From NCBI GenBank assembly GCA_003117195.1, contig BDSI01000067.1:186001-250000 (forward strand): DNA of 64,000 nt. The letters are read 5' to 3'. Of the stretch, positions 48,568 through 58,200 are shown one piece after another (the first letter of the stretch is position 1; each line of letters starts with the position of its first letter). The stretch comes from Eudorina sp. 2006-703-Eu-15. Taxonomy: Eukaryota; Chlorophyta; Chlorophyceae; Chlamydomonadales; Volvocaceae. The position numbers and the translations under genes are program-made. The notes beneath the pieces were generated by a model. It was not told the DNA's origin. It worked only from the letters and a program-made list of their open reading frames with translations, and ran no database searches.

Positions 48568-51500
48568 TCACCTCCGGCCCAGCGCCCCCTCCGCCACCCC
48601 CGCCACCAGCGCCCTCGAGTGCTGCTCCGCCGCCGCCAGCAGCGCCGCCATGTCAAACGGCACCCCCTCCCCCTCCCCCGCCCCCACCGCGCCGCCCGGC
48701 CCCGCCTGCCCACCGCCAGCCTCCGCCGCCGCCGCGGCCGCCGCCGCCGCCGCGCCCAGTCCCTGCACCCAGGCGTTTCCATCCGCCGCCAGGAGCACCC
48801 CCTCCCTCACCACCACGTGGCCGTTGATGATGGACCAGTGGACGGGGCCGCAGTCCGGGGCACACAGCAGCAGGGCCGCCACCGGGTCCGCGGCTGAGGG
48901 GCGGGGTGGGGTGGGTGGGTGGGTGGGTGGGTGGAGGGCGAGAACATGGACCCCCTGGTAAGAAGGGTGTTGATTTAATGACGCGGGGTTTGGTTGGGAG
49001 GGTGACAGGACAGGGCAGCCGCGACTCCCGGCGGCAGCACCGCCGTTGCAGGCACAACAGCAAAAGGGGTACCGCCCACGTGCCCGCCTGCCCTGCCCTG
49101 CCCTGCCTTGCCCGCCCCCCCCCCCCGCCCGCCGCGCACCTGTGCCCGCGAACGCCAGCTTGCCCGCCACCTTGAAGCCCACCACATCCGCCGCGAAGCC
49201 CGGGGCCACCTGACCCAGCTCCGAGGAGCGACCCAGGTTGCCGGCACCGCCGCGGGTGGCCATACGGAGGGCCTCCCTGGAGGGAGCGGAGACAGGCGGG
49301 GAGGGCCGGGGAGCGCGCAGGGACCAGGGCGGGACGGCAGCGGAGGGACGTGTGATTCGGCCAACGGCAAGGGCTGGCGCGCGGGCGGGTCGGCCCCCTG
49401 CGCTGGGGAGGAGAAGCGCGGGCGGGTTGCCGAGAGACAGGATCGGGGACTGAGCTGCGGGGGGTGCCGGCTCCGCTGATGCGCCGCTGCCCGCGAAGGG
49501 TTGACGCGCACAGGTCGGGGAGGACCGTTCCGCAGTGCAGACGAACGGGCAGCAGCCCTGCGACATCCCGTAACCCCCCCATCCATTAGCAGGTTAGCCA
49601 CGTTTCCGGGGGGCCCTGAATGTGATCAGCGCGCTCTACCCCCCCCCCGCCCCCACCCTCACCTGACCCCCAGCCCCCGCGGGTCCCCCCCCGCCCTCTG
49701 CAGCAGCAGCGCCAGCCGCGCCTCCGCCAGGATGCTCTGCGCGTCGGAGCTGCATGCGCCGTCCACCCCCAGACCCACATTGACCCCCTGGTCCAGCATC
49801 GCCCTGCGAGGGAGGGAAGGGAGGGGGTGGGGGGGAGGTGGCGGGAGGGGAGGGGGAGGGGCGCAGGAACTTGGGGAGCGCGGCCCCCGGACGAGGTGCA
49901 GCGGACGAGGGAGGTGCGGGGCGCGAGGATGGCCGCCTGCCGCCATCCTGACTGACACGGCGGGCGTGCAGATTGGCGGTGTCATCACGCATACATACAC
50001 ACACATCGCGGCTCAGTTCTCTTTAACACACACATTATATGTTGTATGTGTCTGTATATATATACAAATATATACATATATATACCTATATACATCACAC
50101 ACGAGTGTGACGCTGCGTTGTCAGCCCCAGCGCGCGATCCGCACCTGACGGGCGCAATCCCCGAGGCGAGGCGGGTGTTGGAGGAGGGGCAGTGCGCCAC
50201 ACCGATGCCGAGGTCCGCGAACAGCGACCGCTCCGAGTCGTTCAGCTGCGGGGGGGGGGGGCGGCAGGGAGGGAGGGAGGGAGGCGCGGCGTGCGGGTGG
50301 GAGTGCGCATTGAACTTCGCATCCCACAGCACAAAACCACACATCCCCGGAAGGGGATAGCGCCCACCCAGCCTCTCCCAGAGTGTTGCTCAGGTGGCCG
50401 ATGGGACGAGGTGATGCACCCAAGCCCCCCCCCTTGCAACAGGGACGGCCCCTGCGGGCATGGTGCTAGGGTTTTTCCTCTTCGATCCGCCCCCCGGGAA
50501 CCTCGGGCCAACATGCTGCCACCACCACCACCACCACCACCACCCGCCACCACCACTTTCATCCGGCAGCTGTCCCTCTGGGGCCGCAGCCACGCCGCCG
50601 AAAGCAGTGGCCCACCCAAACACGCCGCAACGGCCCCAACGGCCCAAACCGGCCCAGCCAGCCACCCAGCCTTCCACCCAGCCACCCACCTTGACGCAGT
50701 GCGCAAACCAGCAGTCGCCCTTGTCCCACTCCACCGCGTTGATGTACTGCCCGAAGCGGTAGCCGTACAGCCGCTCCGTGTACTCGATGTCCTCCTACGC
50801 GGACAGTCGGCGGTTGGCGGTTGGCGGGGACCCCGCGTGGGCGCGCTTGCCGCCCCCCTCCCGCCCCCCATAAGGGGCGGGAGATGGCGGACAGAAAACA
50901 GACACGGCACACAGTCAGGGCGTCCATCCTGCGGGTGGAGTCAGGCGTCAAGCCCCAGGAGCGATGGACACTCAAACCACGACCCGACACCAACACCCTC
51001 CACCGCCAGCTGGGGTCCCCTCCGCCGCCATCTCCACCACATCCCGGCCCCAGCCGGAACTCAGGACCCGCCCGTAGGATACCGAAGGAAAAGAAAAGAC
51101 CTGTCGCACCCGGCCCCGCCAGCACCCCTCCTCCATCGCCTCGTCCTACCATCGCCCCTCCCGGCCCCCGCCCGCCGGGCCCCCCCGGCTCAACGCTTCC
51201 TGGGCACCCCCAATATCTCCAAAAAGGCATGCAGAACGCCCCCGCCCCCGCCCCCGGCCCCGGCCCACCTGGTTCTCCGCCAGGTGTGTGTGCAGCCGCA
51301 CCCCCGGGTACCGGCGGGCCAGTCGGGCGGCGGAGATCATGAGGTCGTTGGTGACGGTCTTCTGGGAGGCGGGGCCCAGGGCCAGGCGCAGCATGGAGAG
51401 CCTGACCGAGGGGGGGGGCAGGGTTGGGGGGAGGGGGAAGGGGGCGAGGGATGGAGGGGTGGAGGTGAGTTGGGGCGGGCGGTAAGGGGACGGGGATGAA

Positions 51501-52653
51501 GGGGGTTGGGACGAGGCAGCCGGCCCTCATGGCCATCGACCGAAACCTCCGGACGCCCCCCCCCGCCAGTTCCCCGCGCCCCGTCCCCCGGGGGCCCCCT
51601 CTCTCCCCCCCTCCCCCTTTCACCTGTCACCTTGAGTTGTCATGGAACTCCGTGATGCACCGCTCCATGTCCTCCAGTATGGCCGCCTCGTCCTCCACCA
51701 CGCTGTCGGGGGCGATGCCGCCCCTGCTCACCCCCGCGCTCATGCCCCCCCGCACCGGGTGGAAGCGGAGGCCCAGGGCCCGGGCGGCGCGGATGGTGTC
51801 ATCCAGCCTGGGGCGAACAGCAACAGCGGCGGCGGCAGCAGCCGGGCAGCGAAAGGAGGCCAAAAGGTGCCCCCGAGGGACCCCAAGGAAGTCAACTCAC
51901 AGGTGATGACACTGCCGCAGGCCCCGGCCAGGGTCCCTCCCAGGGGCATCCGATGGAGGCGGGGGGGGAGGGGGAGGGTGTAGGAAATTGGTACAGAGTT
52001 TCAAACTGCGCTGCTGCCAGAGCGACAGTTTGGCCGGAGACCGGGGGGAGGGGGAGAGGTGCCACATCCGGGTCATTAGCACGCCGAGGGCAATGGGTTC
52101 CACGGCTTTACGAGCAGGTCCGCGCCTGCCAGCTTGCTCCCACCCTACTCCCCTGTCTTGGGTCCAGCTTGTGTTTACCCTTCTCCGCCACGTTTGGTTA
52201 CCCGTCCCCACCCCTTCTCCAGCCGCTCCCGTCCCCCTCACGCCCTCCCCCTCACGCCCTCCCCCTCCCCTCCTGCCCCCCCTCCCCTCCTGCCCCCCTC
52301 CCCTCCTGCCCCCCCTCCCCTCACGCCCTCCCCCTCCCCCTCACGCCCTCCCCCTCCTGCCCCCCCCCCCCCCCCCCCCCCCCTCCCCCCCCCCCCCTCC
52401 TGCCCCCCCTCCCTCCTGCCCCCCTCCCCTCACGCCCTCCCCCTCACGCCCTCCCCCTCCCCCCCCCCCCCCCCCTCCTGCCCCCCCTCCCCTCCTGCCC
52501 CCCTCCCCTCCTGCCCCCCTCCCCTCCTGCCCCCCCTCCCCTCCTGCCCCCCCCTCACGCCCTCCCCCTCACGCCCTCCCCCTCACGCCCCCCCCCCCCC
52601 CCCCCCCCCTCCCCCTCCCCTCCTGCCCCCCTCCCTCCTGCCCCCCTCCCCTC

Positions 52654-52703
<50 letters not shown>

Positions 52704-52781
52704 ACGCCCTCCCCCTCACGCCCTCCCCCTCCTGCCCCCCCTCCCCTCCTGCCCCCCCTCCCCTCCTGCCCCCCTCCCCTC

Positions 52782-52874
<93 letters not shown>

Positions 52875-54721
52875 CCTCACGCCCTCCCCCTCACGCCCTC
52901 CCCCTCATGCCCTCCCCCTCACGCCCTCCCCGCCCGCTGATCCTCACTTGACATCGTTGGGGTACATGTAGAGGTGGTCGGAGGAGGCCGTACAGCCGCT
53001 GAGCAGCAGCTCCGCCATGGACACCAACGTAGACACGAACACGGAGACGGACTGGGTCCGGGGGGGAGGGAGGGGACAGGTAGGCGGGGACAGGTAGGCT
53101 GGGACAGGGAGGCAGGGACAGGGAGGGGTAGGGTAGGGTCGCGTTTCAGTCCTCGACCCTGGCGCCCCCCCCCTGGCGCAGCCCGCCGTGCTTCCCCCCC
53201 CCCGCTGCCGCCTCCACACGCCCACATGTCGGGTCATCCCCCCACGTTCCTCCCGCACGACCAGTCAGCCCACTCGCACCCACCCCACGACGCCCGCAAC
53301 CGCACCCAACACCACACGCGAGGCAGCATACACGCGGGGCGTTGTTCCGGCCGCGGCGCTTCCACCCAGGTTGCAGCTGAAGGAACTGCCTAGATATACC
53401 CATGAGCTCCATGGCTCGTACTGGGTAGCCTCCGTACATATGGGCACTCAACCCCCCGCCCCCCTCCCCGGGGGTGGGTCTCCTTCCGGACGCTTTTCAC
53501 CCTTTGCTTGCAGATCCCCCCCCGGTGATTGTCGTTGGTCAGTGCATGTCGCCGGACTGGATGTGCCTGGGCTGTTCTTGTTTGACCACCCGCCCATCCA
53601 CCCCCCCACCCACCCCCCCACCCACCCAGCCAACCCCCCCCCACCGTGTGTTTGGCCCACACCGGGTACAGCGTCTTGAGCCAGCCGTGGAGCAGCTGGT
53701 CCTGCGGGGCTCGGAGCGCAGAGGTGGGGGGACACAGCGGTCCACTCGATGTGGGTTTTTCAGAGAGAGGCTGGGGGGTGGAGTTGGGCAGAGCAGCGTG
53801 CCCAGCGAGCAAGGGCGCATGTGCCGCTCATCCCCCGCGGAGGCCCTCCCCCGCACCCGGCCCCCACATGCTGCGGTCCCCACCTCCCAGAGGTGAGGCA
53901 CCCGGCCCCCCCCCGCCCACCGCCCGGCCCGGCCCATACCACCCACCTGCGCCATGCAGCGGTTGAGCGACTGGAACATGTGCGCGTGTGTGTTCACCAG
54001 GCCTGTGGGCAGCAGGCCGACAGCCGGGTGTGGGTGCGGTCAGTCTGCGGTGATCTCGGGGCAGCAGATAGTGGTCCGGAGGGGTGCGGGGCAGCAGATG
54101 GTGGCCCGGAGGGGTGCTGCGGGGCGGGGTGCGGTGGGGCGGGGTACGGTGGGGCGGGGTACGGTGGGGCGGGGTGATTTGGACTCAGAGCTGGGCAACG
54201 GGCGGACCAGGATCTGGAAAGTCGCCCATCATAAGCGGCTCAGAGGCTTCCAGATTGTGACGCCCGGGGGGCCATGTGCGGGTGTGGAGACGTAGGGGGG
54301 GGCAAGGCAACCGAACAGCGCACGCCGCAGGACGTCTGCACTGCAGGTCCATGTCAAGATGTCCTTTTATGTCCAGGCACATGAGAGGTGTCCCCAGTAA
54401 TTCAGATCCCATTGATGGTGTGGGCGGGCCCCGGGCCGGCCAAACGGTCGCGAGGGGCCATCGGCGGCCCTTTGGTGACCGCCACCGACCTGGTAGGAAG
54501 ACATGCCCCTTGCCGTCAATCACGCGATCAGCCGATTCCGAAAGTTCGTTCGGCAGGTCTGACATTTTGCCGACCCATTCGATCACGTTGCCGCGTATGA
54601 AGATGCCAGCGTCCGCGATCTCCCCAAGAGTTTCGTTTTGCGTGGCCAAATGTGAAATGTCACGGATGAGTATGGTCCCCGTAGGTGGTGGCCTTGCCAC
54701 GCCCGCGCGTGGGGAGCTCAT
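48568..54721 (-). CDS. Amidohydrolase, 8-oxoguanine deaminase/AtzB type
   Basis: Eleven exons, 54721-54490, 54002-53947, 53701-53645, 53051-52948, 51807-51631, 51401-51269, 50794-50690, 50245-50145, 49803-49663, 49276-49140, 48893-48568, join in frame to 522 aa. All metal and catalytic motifs of the ATZ/TRZ-like amidohydrolases are present: NTHAHMF (His83, His85), HTHLAEN (His246, with Glu251), FAHC (His285), CPSSNTRLASG (308-318) and GVDGACSSD (Asp336). The set, with NTHxH, HTHLAE and SSNxRL, fits 8-oxoguanine deaminase and relatives that hydrolyse amino groups from purine or triazine rings. The likely reaction is 8-oxoguanine to urate plus ammonia with one divalent metal; guanine or a related base is possible. 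The Ala-rich C-terminal 70 residues are an extension. There is no canonical PTS1 or PTS2, so it is probably cytosolic. It is divergent with PEX1. A donor-like GTGAGC overlaps the stop codon, so one further exon is not excluded. Confidence 0.85.
51976..52036. repeat. Dispersed intronic element C (copy in deaminase gene)
   Basis: Reversed copy of the element at 35191-35240, with both halves present, in the intron between exons 4 and 5 of the deaminase gene. It shows that the family is not confined to the giant gene. Confidence 0.7.
52217..52933. repeat. C-rich array with C runs of 45 and 87
   Basis: Built of CCTCCTGCCC and CCCTCACGCC units broken by pure C runs, the longest at 52785-52871 (87 C) and 52657-52701 (45 C). 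It fills much of the intron after exon 4 of the deaminase gene; on the transcript it is a G-rich tract starting just after the GTGAGG donor. Run lengths should be treated as approximate. Confidence 0.9.
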
Positions 54722-55265
54722 CCTTGACGTATGCTGGCTTACTGACGAAAGCCACGTGACTACGGGGAAGTTGGGACTTTGGCAGTTTGTGACGCTGATT
54801 TACAGCACCAATACGTTTTTGACAATGATGGCTGGAGCAGCTTTTTGACTTCGGGTGCTGGTCCACCGCAGCTCCGTTGCCGACAGTTGCTTCGGTTTCG
54901 AAGGTTGCCACGCAAGACTAATGAATCGTGCAAGCGAGTCAGGAGCTTAATTGAAATTCCATGCGCCTTACTCGACGTGACAATCGCATAAGAATGCTTT
55001 GCCGAATGCTCTAATCAGCGCACGTCCGCTGTAACCATCACAGATGGAGTTTGTGGAGAGCTTCTCTCGGGGCAACGCCTCGGCGAGGTACCTCTTGCAA
55101 AGCAAGAATGGGCATGTTGCGGGTAGCAGTTTGATTCGGTCATCCGTAAAGCAGGACGGGTTTGAGTTGACGTTTTATGAAATACATCTGTTACCTTACA
55201 TCTAGTGCGATCTATAAGATACGGCACATCCCATTTTACATTGTTTGCGCCACGATTTTCGCAGG
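54722..55265. promoter_or_regulatory. Divergent promoter region, deaminase / PEX1
   Basis: 544 bp between the deaminase ATG (minus) and the PEX1 ATG (plus). It is lower in GC than either gene and holds no protein-like frame. It must contain both 5' UTRs and promoters unless upstream non-coding exons exist. A TTTTCGCAG directly before the PEX1 ATG looks like a 3' splice site, so a 5' UTR intron is possible. Confidence 0.6.
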
Positions 55266-58200
55266 ATGGCGCGACTGACCGTTACCCTCATCTCGGAGCG
55301 CTCCAACTGGGTCAGCGTCTCCAGAACCCTCGCCAATCAGCTCTTCGACCTAAACGTGCTGCCAGTGGTGCTGCAAATCCGCGTCCTGGACGCGGCAGGT
55401 ACGGCACAACCGTTTGCTGACACGGACACCCCTGCGAAACAGCCACCTCACCTGCCCGTCCACACCGCGGCCTACCGTCCCTCAACACGGTCTCCTCCCA
55501 GCTCCTTCCACCCCTCACCGCGTGCGTCCCCTCCAGGCTTCCCCTCCAAGCAACCCCACCACACGCACCACGTCGCTTGGACCGGCGGCGTGATCCACGG
55601 CCCAACTGGCGCCGGACCCGCCGCCGTCGCCGCGGGGGGCAGCCTGGGCGTCCCCTCCGCCCTGGCCTCCGCCCTGGGGCTCCGCGCCGGCACCCCGGTG
55701 CAGGCCGTGCCCCTCCTGGACGTCCCCCCGGCCACCGCCGTGGAGGTGGAGCCGGCGGGTGAGAGCGACTGGGAGGTGGTGGAGGCCAACGCGGGCTTCC
55801 TGGAGGAGCAGCTGCTGGGGCAGGTGGGGGTGCTGCAGCGGGGGCAGCAGGTCACCGTGTGGGGCCGGGCGGGGGCCTCCGTGAGGCTGCGTGTGGGGGC
55901 CTGCCAGCCGGCGGACCTGGTGAGGCTGGTGCCGGGCTGCGAGGTGCGCGTGGCGCCGAAACCACGGCAGCTGATGCCGTTCGGCGTCGCGCCGGGGATG
56001 GAGGGGGGTGCGACCTGGCAGCAGCAGCAGCGGCAGCAGTCGGGTCAGGTCGTCGGACGAGGGCGGGGGGCACAGGTCGGGGGGGCTGGGCCGGGCGGTG
56101 CGGCAGCGGTGGCGGCAACTGTCGTACCGCTGATGGGGGCGAATGGAGCTGGTGGCGGTGGCGGCGGCGGGAGGAGCCTAGCGACCGGACCCCTCGAGGG
56201 CCGGGGGCCCGCAGGCGGCGGCAGCGGCTACCCTTCATTCCCTTCGTGGCCGCAGCCGCCGCCCCCGCACCAGCAGCAGCAATCGTGGCCGTCGCAGCAT
56301 TCGCAGCAGCAGCAACAGCAGCAGCACGACGGACCCCACAGGGCGCAGTCGTTCAGGGCCCCCCCAACTTCTGGCGCCGCCGCGGGGTTCGCCAACGGCG
56401 ACACCAACGGCAACTGTGAAGGCCAGTACGGCGGCGTCGCCCGTGCGTCCGCGCCGCCGTACTACGCCCCCGGGGCGGCCGGCGGATGGCCACAGGGCCC
56501 GCCGCCTCCCCCCCTGCGCCGTGAGCCGTCGGGCTCGGGCACGCCGGCGGCATGTGCCGGGGTCGGCCTACGGGCGCCGCCGGCGTGGGCGAGCGGCGTG
56601 ACGGGCCCGTTGCCGGGTCGGTCGAGTGGCGACCCGGGTCCTGGAGCCATGCCTCCGCTGTCGGGGATCGTCGCCGCCGGGGCGGGCAGTGCCGGTAGCA
56701 GTGGCAGTAGCGGGGGGCCCCGTGCAGCAGCAGCCCCGGCTGGCTGGCCCGCGGGCGCCAATGCGCCGTCTGGCGGCACCGCGGAAGGCGCCTCGGAATG
56801 CGGCGGTGGTGGTGGCGGCGGTGGCGGCGGCGGTGTTGCTGGGGCTGCACAGTCACCGGCTGCGTCGGATGCCGCGGCCGCCGCCGGATCCACCTCAGGT
56901 GGCGGCTCACCCCCGGATACGTCGACGTCGCAGCACGGCGCCGCCGCGACAGCCCGGCACGCGGCCTCGGCGCCGCCGCCGCCCACTGACCCCATGCGCA
57001 GCTCATGCGCGGTTGCCATGGGGGCGTCCCTGCCCCAGCAGCCGCCGTCGACCCACGGGTCAGCCAGCCAGCCGCATCCGGTGCCGGCGCGGTCGCTGTC
57101 CGAGGGGCCCCAGTCACACCGAATGGCGCACGGCACTGACCCGTGGGTCACCCGGCGCCGCCACCACCACCGGCATGCCGCCAACCCCGTGCCGCTGCGG
57201 CTGCGGGTGCTGGATCCGCCGCCCGCCAAGTACCTGGTGCCGTTGCTGCCGCCGCAACCATCGACGCAGCGGCGAGCGGACGGCTTAGAAGCAATCGACG
57301 GCGCGGCGGCGGCGGCGCCGCCGGCGCCGCCGGCAGCGATGTCGGCGGCGCAGCTTCCCGCCGTCAGCACCTGGCTGACCCTGGCGGTGGCGGTAGCACC
57401 GGCGACGGCGGCGGCACTTGTCGGTGCGCCGGTGGATGCGTTGGGTGGCGACGGAGGAGGCGGCGGTGGCGGCGTCGTGGTACGACTGCACGGCCGCGGT
57501 ACGGTCCGGGACCTCCTGGGGGTCCTGGTTCCGGAGCCGATCTGCCCTCCGGGGCATGTCATGTTGCCGCCGCCGGTGCAGCACGTGCTATGCGTGCTGC
57601 CGCACATGTACGTCACAGTGACGGCGCTGTCGGCGGCGGTGACGACGGCGGTGGCGACGAGGGCGGCGGAGGCGGGCGCGGCGCTGCCGAGTCTGACGCT
57701 GCACCCCCTGCCGATGCCGTTAGCTCGTAGCGCGGCACCGCCACCGACGCTGACGCCGCCGTCGCCGCCACCGCGGCCCCACACAGGCAGCGTTATGGCC
57801 GCCGCCGCCGCCGTCGACGCCGCCGCCGCCACCGCCGCCGCGGGCGGCAGTAACGGCGGCGAGACCTTTTCACGGCTGTACGACATCAGCGGCGGTGACC
57901 AAGAGGCCGTACTCGCTGTGGCGGCGGCGGCGGCGGCGGCGACAACGGCAACCGATGCCGTGCCGCAGGTTGCAGTACCGCCGCCGGCGCTGTCGCACGC
58001 GGTGCGGGAGTGGCTGGCGGCGCAGGCCGACGGTATACGGCGCGCGGTCCTCAGCGCCGCGTGCAGTCCGGCGGCTGGCGGCCTCCGCGGCGCCACCCCG
58101 GGGGAACCTGCCGGCAGCACCGAGACCTGTTCGGACGCCTCCCTGGAGCTCCTGCTCCCCTTGGCATCCGGCACGGTCGTACATTTCCATGTCCATGAAG

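Noticed and set aside
52134..52951. Pro/Leu-rich plus-strand frames that look like an extensin
   Set aside because: They are translations of the C-rich array in the deaminase gene intron. No signal peptide or SPPP pattern, and the homopolymers make the frame meaningless.
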